DNA from: Bacteroidales bacterium
Lineage (GTDB): Bacteria > Bacteroidota > Bacteroidia > Bacteroidales > Marinilabiliaceae
DNA length: 64,000 nucleotides
Assembly (NCBI GenBank): GCA_024401395.1
Contig: JAKSLD010000013.1
Span: 1 to 64,000 of the forward strand
Direction of reading: 5' to 3'
Position numbers and translations under genes: made by a program
In this document: piece by piece, positions 33,707 to 42,193 of the stretch
Position numbering within the stretch: the stretch's first letter is position 1
How the letters are laid out: each line of letters begins with the position of its first letter
The notes under the pieces: model-generated
What the model was told of the DNA's origin: nothing
The model's input: the letters and a program-made list of their open reading frames with translations, nothing else
Database searches by the model: none

Positions 33707-35110
33707 ATGTCTCAATCAGTAGAAACAATATGGAGTAAGTGCCTTGAAGCGATAGGGCAGCATGTGTCAAAGTCAAATTATGACACGTGGTTTGCGCCTA
33801 TTAAACCTATCGCATTGGATGGGCAGATACTTACAATAGAGGTTCCTACGAGATATTTCATGGAGACGATAGAGGGGCAATTCCTCGGGATAATGAGAGA
33901 TTGTCTGCGGCCTATAATAGGAGATCAGGTCGGATTGAAATATCAGGTGACTATATTGCAGCCAAATACGTCGTTTCAGGCTGAACGTGTCAATATTGAG
34001 CGTCAGTTGCCTATTCCAGGTGGCAATGCAGCTACTGGTGGGCAGTTCAATCCTTTCATTCAGAGTGAGCAAGCTAGAAAACCTGTGCTTGATCCTCAGC
34101 TTAATGCAGATTTTACGTTCGACAATTATATAGCAGGAGATTGCAATAAGTTTGCAAGAGCGCTTGCTATGGAAGTCGCTGCTAAGCCAGGTGGCGCTTA
34201 TAATCCATATTTTGTATATGGTCAGAGTGGTGTCGGTAAGACACACTTGATACAGGCTATTGGAGCGGAAGTGAAGCGTCTTGATAAGGATAAGAATGTC
34301 ATATATCTCTCGGCAGACCGTTTTATGCGTCAGTATATGGATGCTAAGAGAGTGAACATGATCAATGGCTTTATGGCATTCTATCAGCAGATTGACGTTT
34401 TGATAGTTGATGATGTGCAGGATTTTGCCGGGCGAGAGGGTACGACCAGTGCTTTCTTCCAGATATTCAACTATTTGATTCAGAGTAAAAAGCAGATTAT
34501 TATAGCGGCTGATAAGAATCCGAGTGAAATTACAGGGTTGGAAGAGCGTATGCTTACACGCTTCAAGGCTGGTATTTTGGCAGAGGTTTCTTGTCCTGAT
34601 TATGATACAAGGGTAAGGATTATTGAGAGTAAGTTGGCGAAAGACGGCATTGTGGTAATCCCTGAGATTATTACGTTCATTGCGGCTAATTTGCAGACCA
34701 ATGTTCGAGAGCTGGAGGGCTGTATCCTTGCTCTGATGGCTAGGGCGGCAGTGATACATAGTGAGATAACTATGGACGTGGCTCGTCAGGTTATCGGCAG
34801 TATTGCTTACTCAAACAAGAAGAAGGTTACTATAGAAAAGATATGCAGTGTTGTAGCTGAGCATTTTAAGGTGCCGGTTGAAGAACTGTCTAAGTCGAGC
34901 CGCAAGCAAGATGTGGTTTTGGCCCGTCAGGTAGCTATGTATTTTGCGAAGCAGCTTACAGACTTGAGTCTGAAGGTAATAGGACTACAGGTAGCAAATA
35001 GAAATCATGCTACTGTTCTGTATTCAGTGAGTTCGATACAAGACAAGATAGAGGTTGATAAGTCTTTTGGCGCATTGATAAGAGTGCTGGAGTCCAAGAT
35101 CTTGTCGTAA
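33707..35110 (+). CDS. dnaA: Chromosomal replication initiator protein DnaA
   Basis: DnaA opens oriC. The 467-residue protein has domain I (ETIWSKCLEAIGQHVSKSNY), a Gln/Pro linker, and AAA+ domain III with Walker A YGQSGVGKTHL (about 169), Walker B VLIVDDVQDF (about 233) and sensor motifs. Domain IV carries ARQVAMYFAKQLTDLSLKVI and the DNA-binding signature as NRNHATVLYSV. The more usual signature is GRDHTTV, so the Asp and first Thr are Asn and Ala here; Bacteroidetes versions vary at this site. The start at 33707 gives an N-terminus typical of DnaA. Confidence 0.97.
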   Translation: MSQSVETIWSKCLEAIGQHVSKSNYDTWFAPIKPIALDGQILTIEVPTRYFMETIEGQFLGIMRDCLRPIIGDQVGLKYQVTILQPNTSFQAERVNIERQLPIPGGNAATGGQFNPFIQSEQARKPVLDPQLNADFTFDNYIAGDCNKFARALAMEVAAKPGGAYNPYFVYGQSGVGKTHLIQAIGAEVKRLDKDKNVIYLSADRFMRQYMDAKRVNMINGFMAFYQQIDVLIVDDVQDFAGREGTTSAFFQIFNYLIQSKKQIIIAADKNPSEITGLEERMLTRFKAGILAEVSCPDYDTRVRIIESKLAKDGIVVIPEIITFIAANLQTNVRELEGCILALMARAAVIHSEITMDVARQVIGSIAYSNKKKVTIEKICSVVAEHFKVPVEELSKSSRKQDVVLARQVAMYFAKQLTDLSLKVIGLQVANRNHATVLYSVSSIQDKIEVDKSFGALIRVLESKILS

Positions 35111-35139
35111 TAGGATATTTGTTTATTGATCAGTATAAG

Positions 35140-35172
35140 AGTCGTAATAAAAGTTAATTATTACGGCTTTTA
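35140..35172 (+). terminator. Probable terminator of dnaA
   Basis: AGTCGTAATAA and TTATTACGGCT form an 11-bp stem (one G-U) followed by a T-rich tract. Confidence 0.75.
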
Positions 35173-35173
35173 T

Positions 35174-35204
35174 TTGTCTTTATCTCAGATATTTAGTAAC
35201 TTCG
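35174..35204 (+). promoter_or_regulatory. Promoter of rpsA
   Basis: TTG at 35174-35176, 20 bp, then TAACTTCG at 35197-35204 (one mismatch to TAnnTTTG). The AT-rich leader to the start codon is about 60 bp. Confidence 0.65.
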
Positions 35205-35269
35205 CGCACGTTTTCAAACAATATAATGTCTAACCATTAGTTAAGAAACTAAAGTAATTTTAATTATTA

Positions 35270-37045
35270 ATGAGTAATTTCGTAGAAGGTGTTGAAGGTT
35301 TCGACTGGGAAGCACTAGAAGGTGGAAATGCTGGCTCGGTAGCAGAGCTCACAGCAAAGTACGACAAGTCACTCTCGACAATCGTTGAGAATGAGGTAAC
35401 AGAGGGAGAGGTAATCTCTATCAACAAGCGTGAGGTCGTTGTTAACGTAGGTTCTAAGAGCGACGGTATCGTTTCACGTAGCGAGTTCCGCTACAATCCA
35501 GATCTTAAGATCGGTGACAAAGTAGAAGTTTACATTGAAAACCGTGAGGACAAGAAGGGTCAGCTCGTTCTTTCTCACAAGAAGGCACGTGCAATGCGTT
35601 CTTGGGACAAGGTTAACGAGGCTCTCGAGAAGGACGAGGTAATCAAGGGTTATATCAAGTGCCGTACAAAGGGTGGTATGATCGTTGACGTATTCGGTAT
35701 CGAGGCATTCTTGCCAGGTTCACAGATTGACGTTAAGCCTATCCGCGATTACGATATCTTCGTTGGTAAGACAATGGAGTTCAAGATCGTTAAGATCAAC
35801 AGCGAGTTCCGTAACGTTGTTGTATCACACAAGGCACTTATCGAGGCAGAGCTCGAGCAGCAGAAGAAGGAGATTATCTCTAAGCTCGAGAAGGGTCAGG
35901 TACTTGAGGGTACAGTTAAGAACATCACATCATACGGTGTATTCATCGACCTCGGTGGTGTTGACGGTCTTATCCACATTACAGACCTTTCATGGGGCCG
36001 CGTAGCTCATCCAGAGGAGATCGTACAACTCGATCAGAAGATCAACGTTGTTATTCTTGACTTTGATGACGACAAGAAGCGTATCGCTCTCGGCTTGAAG
36101 CAGTTGACTCCTCATCCATGGGATGCACTCAGCCAGGAAGTAAAGGTTGGTGACAAGGTTAAGGGTAAGGTAGTTGTTATGGCTGACTACGGAGCATTCG
36201 TAGAGATCGCTCCAGGCGTAGAGGGTCTTATCCATGTATCTGAGATGTCTTGGTCACAGCACCTCCGTTCTGCACAGGATTTCCTCAAGGTAGGTGAGGA
36301 AGTTGAGGCACAGGTTCTCACACTCGACCGTGAGGAGCGTAAGATGTCACTTGGTATCAAGCAGCTCCATCAGGATCCTTGGGCTGACATCGAGGTACGT
36401 TACCCAGTTGGTTCAAAGCACACAGCTACAGTACGCAACTTCACAAACTTCGGCGTATTTGCTGAGATTGAGGAGGGCGTAGATGGTCTTATCCACATTT
36501 CTGATCTCTCTTGGACAAAGAAGATTAAGCATCCAAACGAGTTCACATCAATCGGCGAGAAGATCGATGTTGTTGTTCTCGAGATCGATAAGGAGCAGCG
36601 TCGTTTGAGCCTTGGTCACAAGCAGCTCGAGGAGAACCCATGGGATGTGTTCGAGACAATCTTCACAGTTGACTCAGTACATGAGGGCACAATCACAGCT
36701 ATCGTTGACAAGGGTGCTATCATTGCTCTTCCTTATGGCATCGAGGGCTTCGCTACTCCACGTCACTTGACAAAGGAGGACGGCTCACAGGCTAAGGTTG
36801 ACGAGAAGCTTCCATTCAAGGTTATCGAGTTCAACAAGGGTGCTAAGAGAATCATTCTCTCTCACTCACGTACATTCGAGGCTGAGAAGGCTAACGAGAC
36901 AGAGCGTAAGCCAAAGGCAGCTGCTAAGAAGGGTGCTTCTGCAGCTAAGAAGTTCGAGACAGCACACGAGGCTACAACACTCGGTGATATCACAGAGTTG
37001 GCAGCTTTGAAGAGCGCTCTCGAGGCTAACGAGAAGAAGAACTAA
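35270..37045 (+). CDS. rpsA: 30S ribosomal protein S1
   Basis: S1 holds mRNA on the 30S subunit. The 591-residue protein has successive S1 (OB-fold) repeats. The best-marked begin near GEVISINKREVVVNVGSKSD, GQVLEGTVKNITSYGVFIDL, KGKVVVMADYGAFVEIAPG, HTATVRNFTNFGVFAEIEEG and HEGTITAIVDKGAIIALPYG; conserved VDGLIHI/SDLSW patches recur. A Lys/Ala-rich tail follows. Codon use is strongly biased. In this phylum, where Shine-Dalgarno pairing is weak, S1 is expected to matter more for initiation. Confidence 0.97.
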   Translation: MSNFVEGVEGFDWEALEGGNAGSVAELTAKYDKSLSTIVENEVTEGEVISINKREVVVNVGSKSDGIVSRSEFRYNPDLKIGDKVEVYIENREDKKGQLVLSHKKARAMRSWDKVNEALEKDEVIKGYIKCRTKGGMIVDVFGIEAFLPGSQIDVKPIRDYDIFVGKTMEFKIVKINSEFRNVVVSHKALIEAELEQQKKEIISKLEKGQVLEGTVKNITSYGVFIDLGGVDGLIHITDLSWGRVAHPEEIVQLDQKINVVILDFDDDKKRIALGLKQLTPHPWDALSQEVKVGDKVKGKVVVMADYGAFVEIAPGVEGLIHVSEMSWSQHLRSAQDFLKVGEEVEAQVLTLDREERKMSLGIKQLHQDPWADIEVRYPVGSKHTATVRNFTNFGVFAEIEEGVDGLIHISDLSWTKKIKHPNEFTSIGEKIDVVVLEIDKEQRRLSLGHKQLEENPWDVFETIFTVDSVHEGTITAIVDKGAIIALPYGIEGFATPRHLTKEDGSQAKVDEKLPFKVIEFNKGAKRIILSHSRTFEAEKANETERKPKAAAKKGASAAKKFETAHEATTLGDITELAALKSALEANEKKN

Positions 37046-37067
37046 TCAGTTTACTTCTAAATAAATG

Positions 37068-37098
37068 AATCCCGGTTCGCATTGCGAGCCGGGATTTT
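37068..37098 (+). terminator. Rho-independent terminator of rpsA
   Basis: AATCCCGGTTCGC (37068-37080) and GCGAGCCGGGATT (37084-37096) form a 13-bp stem (one G-U) followed by TTTATTT. Confidence 0.92.
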
Positions 37099-37125
37099 AT
37101 TTGTCTTATAATGCCGATTTATATG

Positions 37126-37188
37126 AAAAAAGCCACCAATTATGATGGCCTGGAGCGACACGCCCACGAAAACCGGTTGCACCTATCG
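37126..37188 (-). ncRNA. Candidate small structured RNA B
   Basis: On the minus strand a possible promoter (TTG 37222-37220, 18 bp, TATATTAG 37201-37194) precedes about 62 nt. The stretch starts with a small hairpin (CGGTGC / GCAACCG) and ends in a perfect intrinsic terminator: GCCATCA, loop TAAT, TGGTGGC, then six T residues (37149-37126). No protein frame fits. The segment TGGGCGTG in its middle also occurs in candidate RNA A. Confidence 0.5.
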
Positions 37189-37193
37189 CACCG

Positions 37194-37222
37194 CTAATAT
37201 ACAAATAAAATCTATAACACAA
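37194..37222 (-). promoter_or_regulatory. Possible promoter of candidate RNA B
   Basis: TTG (37222-37220), 18 bp, TATATTAG (37201-37194), with one mismatch to TAnnTTTG. Confidence 0.4.
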
Positions 37223-37258
37223 CAGATATTAGCCCAAAACTCTGGTTATCAACTTAGA

Positions 37259-37282
37259 TGGTTTAAACGACTTGGAATAGGG
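37259..37282. repeat. 24-bp direct repeat, copy 1 (partner at 37564)
   Basis: TGGTTTAAACG, then ACTTGGAATAGGG. The partner differs at three positions. The repeat centres on the palindrome GTTTAAAC and the two copies are 305 bp apart, flanking candidate RNA A. Confidence 0.6.
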
Positions 37283-37323
37283 GTCGTGTAAAACCAATTT
37301 ACAAGAAAATATCTATCAAAGTG

Positions 37324-37352
37324 TTGACGATTAAATTTTTTATGTATTTTCG
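37324..37352 (+). promoter_or_regulatory. Possible promoter of candidate RNA A
   Basis: TTG at 37324-37326, 18 bp, TATTTTCG at 37345-37352, just upstream of the hairpin. Confidence 0.45.
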
Positions 37353-37357
37353 TTGTC

Positions 37358-37424
37358 AAAGATGTCGATGTCAGACCGCCACAATGGGCGTGACCCGTGG
37401 TTAGGCTTTCGACATCTTTTTTTA
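37358..37424 (+). ncRNA. Candidate small structured RNA A
   Basis: An outer perfect 11-bp stem, AAAGATGTCGA (37358-37368) with TCGACATCTTT (37409-37419), encloses an inner stem CCAC/GTGG stacked on GGG/CCC with loop CGTGA. A run of seven T residues (37417-37423) follows directly. The promoter-like pair just upstream would start transcription at about the first base of the stem, so the whole unit looks like a 65-nt self-contained hairpin RNA. Confidence 0.55.
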
Positions 37425-37563
37425 TTTGAGCTATCCCTTGATTAAATCGTCTGCCCTGTTCTTCTCTATTATATATTAGGACTTCTCCTTTGTAATGCTT
37501 ATGCATCTTTACATTTGCCCAGTATCTCTTTCCTTGTTATTCAATGAATAATACAGGAAATAT

Positions 37564-37587
37564 TGGTTTAAACGCCTTAGGATAGGG
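37564..37587. repeat. 24-bp direct repeat, copy 2
   Basis: TGGTTTAAACG, then CCTTAGGATAGGG, upstream of the small membrane-protein gene. It may be a regulatory site shared with copy 1. Confidence 0.6.
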
Positions 37588-37675
37588 TGTGTGCCTTTGT
37601 TGATTATTTTTAATATATTTGCGCTAAGGAGTCATAAATCAAACTGAAAATCATCAAATAAACCATTAGTTCAGC

Positions 37676-38008
37676 ATGAATAGACACGTAAGTGATGCTA
37701 TACGCATAGGCTTGACAATTGTTATTGCCATAATTGCTGTTTATATATTTTACTACCCTGCAAGACGTAAACAAAAAGAATATAGGCAAGAATTATTGGA
37801 AGAACATAAGACAATAAGAGCTTATGTTTATCGTAGAATAGGGAAGCATAATACTATAGAGTACATTTTCTCTATCAACAATAAAGAATATCTAGGAGAG
37901 TCAAGATACAGTGAAATGGCCCCATACCCTAATAAAGGAGATTCTATAGTAGTTTTTTATAAAGAGAATAACCCAGAAATAAATCTTTGGAGTGGTTGTT
38001 TTGACTAG
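37676..38008 (+). CDS. Small single-pass membrane protein, hypothetical
   Basis: The 110-residue product has one membrane segment (about 10-29) and a soluble part with YVYRRIGKHNTIEYIFSINN, then GDSIVVFYKENNPEINLW. This resembles small DUF3592-like domains that end in a 'value is stated for the field' strand pattern (VVFYxxxNP). Function unknown. A TATATTTG -7-like element lies at 37614-37621. Confidence 0.65.
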   Translation: MNRHVSDAIRIGLTIVIAIIAVYIFYYPARRKQKEYRQELLEEHKTIRAYVYRRIGKHNTIEYIFSINNKEYLGESRYSEMAPYPNKGDSIVVFYKENNPEINLWSGCFD

Positions 38009-38201
38009 AATGTCATAATATAATTCACACCACTCCTGTTTGAAGACTCTTAGTGTAGGCATAATGTAAAACTTTCAGTGAGACACGGTGCGGGGATGGT
38101 GTATAATGGTCTGTCTGCAGATACCCCTAGCGGTGGGTTTGACAGTAGAAGAAGTTGAGCTGCTATAGCTTTTGAGAAAAATAAAATGGCATGTGATATA
38201 A

Positions 38202-38240
38202 AAAAGCGCATCCAAATTTATGTCTGGATGCGCTTTTGTT
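38202..38240. terminator. Bidirectional terminator at the 3' end of dapA
   Basis: AAAAGCGCATCCA (38202-38214) and TGGATGCGCTTTT (38225-38237) form a 13-bp perfect stem with A/T runs on both sides. It serves dapA on the minus strand and possibly the membrane-protein gene. Confidence 0.88.
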
Positions 38241-38255
38241 ATTATTTGATTTTGC

Positions 38256-39146
38256 TTAAATCAGCTTGAGAGCCTTCATCTCGTCGAGGAGGAGTTTCTT
38301 GTTTGCCTCTTCCATAGGGCAGAGAGGGAGGCGGTATATCTCATTGATCATACCCATAGCAGCGAGGGCTGCCTTGACAGGAATTGGGTTAGACTCAACG
38401 AAGAGAAGATCCATAATATGGCGGTAGCGGTAGAAGATCTCGCGAGCCTCGGCGACGTTGCCCATGATAGAGAGCTGCATCATGCGAGAGAAATCCTTTG
38501 GGAAGACATTAGCTGCTACAGAAATACAGCCATCACCACCGAGAAGGTTGCAAAGCATAGAGAGGTTGTCGTCGCCACTATATACTCGGAAACCGTCAGG
38601 ACGCTTAGCGATGAGCTCTGCCACTGCGCTGATGTTGCCACTTGCCTCCTTGATACCTACTATATTATCGAAGTCGTTAGCCAACTTGATAGCCACATCA
38701 GATTTGATTGCAGAACCAGTACGGCCTGGGACGTTATAGAGGATAATTGGAATATCGACAGCCTGAGCAACAGTTGCGAAATGGTTGTACATACCAGCTG
38801 AAGTTGGCTTATTGTAGTATGGACCAACAGTCAATACGGCATCTACACCTGCATTTTTAGCATTCTGAGTATATTTGATGCAACTCTGAGTAGAGTTAGA
38901 ACCTGAGCCACCGATAACGACCATACGTTTATTGACGCGGTTAACTACATGTTCGAACATTTCTGCATCCTCAGCCTCGCTAAGAGTAGGGGACTCACCA
39001 GAAGTGCCACATACCACTACAGCGTTTGTGCCATTCTCTATATGGAAATCGATTAGACGGTCGAGCGACTTGAAATCGATTGAGCCATCAGCGTTGAAAG
39101 GTGTGACAAGAGCCACAATTGAACCTTGAAGAGTAAACTGTTTCAT
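38256..39146 (-). CDS. dapA: 4-hydroxy-tetrahydrodipicolinate synthase
   Basis: DapA condenses pyruvate and aspartate semialdehyde in lysine and diaminopimelate synthesis. The 296-residue protein has the TIM-barrel landmarks: ALVTPFNADGSIDF, CGTSGESPTLSEAE, VGPYYNKPTSAGMYNHF, the active-site YNVPGRTGS (Tyr) and GIKEASGN (Schiff-base Lys near residue 165), and SGDDNLSMLCNLLGGDGCIS. It has a clear promoter of its own. Confidence 0.97.
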   Translation of the reverse strand: MKQFTLQGSIVALVTPFNADGSIDFKSLDRLIDFHIENGTNAVVVCGTSGESPTLSEAEDAEMFEHVVNRVNKRMVVIGGSGSNSTQSCIKYTQNAKNAGVDAVLTVGPYYNKPTSAGMYNHFATVAQAVDIPIILYNVPGRTGSAIKSDVAIKLANDFDNIVGIKEASGNISAVAELIAKRPDGFRVYSGDDNLSMLCNLLGGDGCISVAANVFPKDFSRMMQLSIMGNVAEAREIFYRYRHIMDLLFVESNPIPVKAALAAMGMINEIYRLPLCPMEEANKKLLLDEMKALKLI

Positions 39147-39222
39147 TAGGTTACCTATGATATTGTATGAGTATAATGTACAAATTAGTTGTATTCTGAT
39201 AGTTGTTCATCAGACAATAGTG

Positions 39223-39253
39223 CAAAGTTAGTAATAGAACAATAATTAAACAA
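39223..39253 (-). promoter_or_regulatory. Promoter of dapA
   Basis: On the minus strand TTG (39253-39251), 20 bp, TAACTTTG (39230-39223). Confidence 0.75.
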
Positions 39254-39319
39254 CTGTTTTATCAAATTGTTTTGTGTTAGAAATAAAAACACCGTATGTA
39301 AAATTTCACACTTTGGTAT

Positions 39320-39349
39320 TTGAAAATAGGATAGTATTACCTATTTTTG
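39320..39349 (+). promoter_or_regulatory. Promoter of the ACT-domain/lysozyme unit
   Basis: TTG at 39320-39322, 19 bp, TATTTTTG at 39342-39349. Confidence 0.75.
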
Positions 39350-39405
39350 CGTGTGTTTAGATTTAAACACAATTCTAGAGCTAAGAATAATAATACAACA
39401 ATAAT

Positions 39406-40077
39406 ATGCTAACAATCAGTCAAGCAGTAGAAAAGGTCGTCAGAGTTAAACCTTTTATAGTAGAGTCGCTTACCGAGGGATTGATAAATATTTCCTCATT
39501 GGCTCGCCACATTGCTCCTACGGTTGAGCAGATGACGGGCAAAGAGACAAAGAGTGGTGCCATAATAATGGCGCTCAATCGTCTAGTCCCTCATTTGTTG
39601 GAGGCAGAAGGTCAGTTCAACAAAGACATGCTCAGTATGCTTGGCGATATTATTGTACGTTCGAATCTGACAGACTTTACATTCAGGAACAGTCCGACTT
39701 TGACAGACTGCAACACACGACTTCTGGAAGAATTAAAGAATGGCAACAGTACATTCTACACTATGGTAAGAGGAGTGTTTGAGTCGACACTTGTAGTTGG
39801 GTCAGATTTTGTACATATAGTAGAAGAGCAGTTCAAAGGCGAGGACTGTACATACAGGACAGACGATTTGTCGGCCATTACCCTTAAATTACCAGCCAGC
39901 AATGTTCAGGCAGTAGGTTTTTACTACCAGATAATGAAATTCATTGCTTGGGAGGGTATTAATGTTAAGGAAGTAATCTCGACAACAAATGAGTTCTCCA
40001 TTGTGGTAGCGGAGAATGATGTAGACAGAGCCTTCGCATTATTGAAGAACTTGAAGAATCTGACAAAGCTTGGTTAG
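39406..40077 (+). CDS. ACT-domain protein of unknown role
   Basis: The 223-residue cytoplasmic protein has an N-terminal helical, possibly winged-helix, part (SLARHIAPTVEQMTGKETKS, AIIMALNRLVP). Its C-terminal part looks like an ACT domain (about 155-220: VQAVGFYYQIMKFIAWEGIN, VKEVISTTNEFSIVVAE). ACT domains bind amino acids and similar ligands. Such proteins are sometimes mislabelled aspartate kinases, but no kinase domain is present. It shares an 8-bp overlap with the lysozyme gene and diverges from dapA. Confidence 0.7.
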   Translation: MLTISQAVEKVVRVKPFIVESLTEGLINISSLARHIAPTVEQMTGKETKSGAIIMALNRLVPHLLEAEGQFNKDMLSMLGDIIVRSNLTDFTFRNSPTLTDCNTRLLEELKNGNSTFYTMVRGVFESTLVVGSDFVHIVEEQFKGEDCTYRTDDLSAITLKLPASNVQAVGFYYQIMKFIAWEGINVKEVISTTNEFSIVVAENDVDRAFALLKNLKNLTKLG

Positions 40078-40885
40078 GCGGTCAAATAGAGCCAAAAGCC
40101 GAAAGAAATTTTGGATATGGATTATAGGTATAGCTGTAAGCTTGGTGCTTGCGGCTGTATTGCTATTGTTTACCAATCGAGGGAAGAGGATAGTCAACCA
40201 CGTCTGTGAGGTATTTTCAGGAGCTTATATACCAAGTGGATATATATATGGTATAGACGTTTCCCATTTTCAGGGTGAGATACATTGGGATAAAGTTGGA
40301 AAAATAAAGTATAACCCATTAGTACGCAGAGTAGATATTTCAGGAAGAGAGCATAAAGACATCTCGTTTGTCATAGCAAAAACTACAGAAGGAAGCAACA
40401 GTAAGTATGATGATAAAGATTACGCGAAGAATTATCAGGAAATCAGAGATTTAGGGCTGATATTAGGAGCGTATCATGTTCTTTCTCCTGGAGGTAAGTT
40501 CGATTTGCAGGCAAAACATTATATAGAGACCTGCAATCTACGCAAGGGAGATATCAGGCCCATACTGGACGTAGAAGCCGACATACGCTTAAAAGGAGAA
40601 GAACTTACGAATGCTGTCAAGCAATGGATAGAAGTTGTAGAAAAGCATTACGGTTGCAAGCCGATAATATATACGTCGACCACGCTATACAGCAAGACAT
40701 TCGCTACCAAAGAGTTTCAGGACTATGATTTTTGGATAGCGCAATACTACAACCCGAATATGGCGGTCAAATCGGCTATATGGCAATTTACGTCGCACGG
40801 CAGAATAGAAGGTATAGATACGAGAGTAGATTTAGATGTGCTGCCCAACGGCGAAAAGTCGATGAAACATTTATTGATACCATAA
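40070..40885 (+). CDS. GH25 family lysozyme (N-acetylmuramidase), membrane-anchored
   Basis: The 271-residue protein has a basic N-terminus and one membrane anchor (about 14-34), then a GH25 domain. The family landmarks are YGIDVSHFQGEIHWDKV, FVIAKTTEGSNSKYDD, GAYHVLSPGGKF, the catalytic DxE in RPILDVEADI near residue 166, PIIYTSTTLY and DFWIAQYYNP. It cuts the beta-1,4 bond of peptidoglycan and is presumably periplasmic, for wall remodelling. Its start overlaps the previous stop by 8 bp. Confidence 0.92.
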   Translation: MVRRSNRAKSRKKFWIWIIGIAVSLVLAAVLLLFTNRGKRIVNHVCEVFSGAYIPSGYIYGIDVSHFQGEIHWDKVGKIKYNPLVRRVDISGREHKDISFVIAKTTEGSNSKYDDKDYAKNYQEIRDLGLILGAYHVLSPGGKFDLQAKHYIETCNLRKGDIRPILDVEADIRLKGEELTNAVKQWIEVVEKHYGCKPIIYTSTTLYSKTFATKEFQDYDFWIAQYYNPNMAVKSAIWQFTSHGRIEGIDTRVDLDVLPNGEKSMKHLLIP

Positions 40886-40910
40886 CGGGACATTATTCAT
40901 ACATAATAGA

Positions 40911-40955
40911 GAGAGGATAGACAAAAAAACAGTGTTTATCCTCTCATTTTGTTTT
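40911..40955 (+). terminator. Probable terminator of the lysozyme gene
   Basis: GAGAGGATA (40911-40919) and TATCCTCTC (40937-40945), followed by a T-rich tract. Confidence 0.7.
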
Positions 40956-41017
40956 TCTGTCCACCTCTGTATAGCGTTATTTATTCAACTTTGTATCAAA
41001 CGAATTCACACAGGGTT

Positions 41018-42040
41018 ATGAAAGTAATGATATCCGCAATATTTGCTTGTGTATGTCTAGTGTCGTTAATAGCATCAGCGCAGACAGAGAGGAAGCATAG
41101 AGAGCGTCCAACAGATCTTAAAGTAGAAGATATGGTGGTTCATGACCCAGTGATGGCGTATGAAGACGGTGTCTACTATATTTATACAACAGGATATGGT
41201 GTGGGTTGTTTCTCGTCAAAAGACCTAAAGAATTGGCATGTTGAGAAGCCTTGTGTGGAAAAGTTGCCAGATTGGCTTACAGAATTACAGCCATTTGCGA
41301 GTATGCACGTATGGGCTCCAGACGTAATATATTATGGTGGAGAGTGGCATTTGTTCTATTCCTCATCAGCATTTGCCAAGAATACTTCGGTTATAGGACA
41401 CTTGACATCACCTACATTGAACCCAAACAATCCAGAATATGGTTGGAAAGACAAAGGACTGATAGTGCAGTCGGTACCCAACCGAGACAACTGGAATGCG
41501 ATAGATCCTAATATCTTCCTAGATGAAGAAGGCACGCCATGGATGGTATTCGGTTCATTCTGGGGAGGATTGAAGATGGTCAAGCTGAATGCAGACCTAT
41601 CGGGTATAGCAAAGCCAGAGGTGTGGAAGACAGCCTGTTCACGTCCTCGTTCGTTTGAATTAGCGTCAGAAGATCCAGGAGACGGTGCAGTAGAGGCTCC
41701 ATTTGTGACAAAATACGGAGACTATTACTATCTCTTTGTGTCGATAGACTACTGCTGCCGAGGAGCAGAGAGTACATATAAGGTAGTAGTCGGCAGAAGT
41801 GATAAAGCATGCGGTCCGTACGTTGACAAAGATGGTAAAGAGATGCAGTTTGACGGAGGTACGCTAGTCATAGAAGGAGATAAGAAGAAATATTCGGCAG
41901 TGGGGCACTGTTCAGTATACAATGATATGCCATGCGGCTCGGTATATGTTTCGCATGCATACGAGATGGAAGGTGGTGCACCGAAGCTGTATATAAAGAA
42001 AATAGACTGGTCGACAGGTTGGCCAGTATTACTAGAATAG
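41018..42040 (+). CDS. GH43-family glycosidase (arabinanase-like), exported
   Basis: I start at ATG 41018, which opens a signal peptide (VMISAIFACVCLVSLIASAQ); upstream frame is not signal-like. The 340-residue precursor has the GH43 five-blade landmarks: VHDPVMAYEDGVYYIYTTGY (catalytic base Asp), HVWAPDVIYYGGEWHLFYS, AIDPNIFLDEEGTPWMVFGS (pKa-modulating Asp) and GAVEAPFVTKYGDYYYLFVS (proton-donor Glu). This pattern fits endo-arabinanases and related arabinofuranosidases acting on pectic arabinan. The exact linkage is uncertain. No SusCD pair is adjacent. Confidence 0.88.
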   Translation: MKVMISAIFACVCLVSLIASAQTERKHRERPTDLKVEDMVVHDPVMAYEDGVYYIYTTGYGVGCFSSKDLKNWHVEKPCVEKLPDWLTELQPFASMHVWAPDVIYYGGEWHLFYSSSAFAKNTSVIGHLTSPTLNPNNPEYGWKDKGLIVQSVPNRDNWNAIDPNIFLDEEGTPWMVFGSFWGGLKMVKLNADLSGIAKPEVWKTACSRPRSFELASEDPGDGAVEAPFVTKYGDYYYLFVSIDYCCRGAESTYKVVVGRSDKACGPYVDKDGKEMQFDGGTLVIEGDKKKYSAVGHCSVYNDMPCGSVYVSHAYEMEGGAPKLYIKKIDWSTGWPVLLE

Positions 42041-42107
42041 ATTTAGTTAGTTAGATTGCGATATTTAGTTAGTTGATTGATTGATGCATTTGTGATTAAA
42101 TGTGAGA

Positions 42108-42148
42108 AAGGACTCGTAGAAGAAATATTCTGCGAGTCCTTTTTTATT
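42108..42148 (+). terminator. Terminator between GH43 gene and fmt
   Basis: AAGGACTCG (42108-42116) and CGAGTCCTT (42133-42141), with inner pairs, followed by six T residues. Confidence 0.82.
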
Positions 42149-42193
42149 ATCAGGCTTAAAAAATCTTACCGATGCAAAACCTTGGCAGGAAAA

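Larger units (their letters stand above)
37046..37675. other. Gene-poor region downstream of rpsA with two candidate hairpin RNAs
   Basis: The 630 bp hold the rpsA terminator, candidate RNA B (minus strand), a pair of 24-bp near-identical direct repeats (37259 and 37564), candidate RNA A (plus strand) and an AT-rich promoter zone for the next gene. An 85-codon minus-strand frame at 37249-37506 is not supported as a gene. Confidence 0.6.

Noticed and set aside
33773-34759. 328-codon minus-strand frame opposite dnaA
   Set aside because: It lies wholly inside a certain dnaA gene and has no recognisable domain or signal.
37249-37506. 85-codon minus-strand frame in the gene-poor region
   Set aside because: It runs through the hairpin of candidate RNA A, has no domain and no promoter; the paired RNA structure explains the sequence better.
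38043-38075. CTTAGTGTAGGC-like sequence near the dapA terminator resembling a class I unit
   Set aside because: Only one unit matches, there is no core and the period is not kept.
42043-42087. Repeated TTAGTTAGTT after the GH43 gene
   Set aside because: A simple low-complexity repeat; nothing links it to a function.
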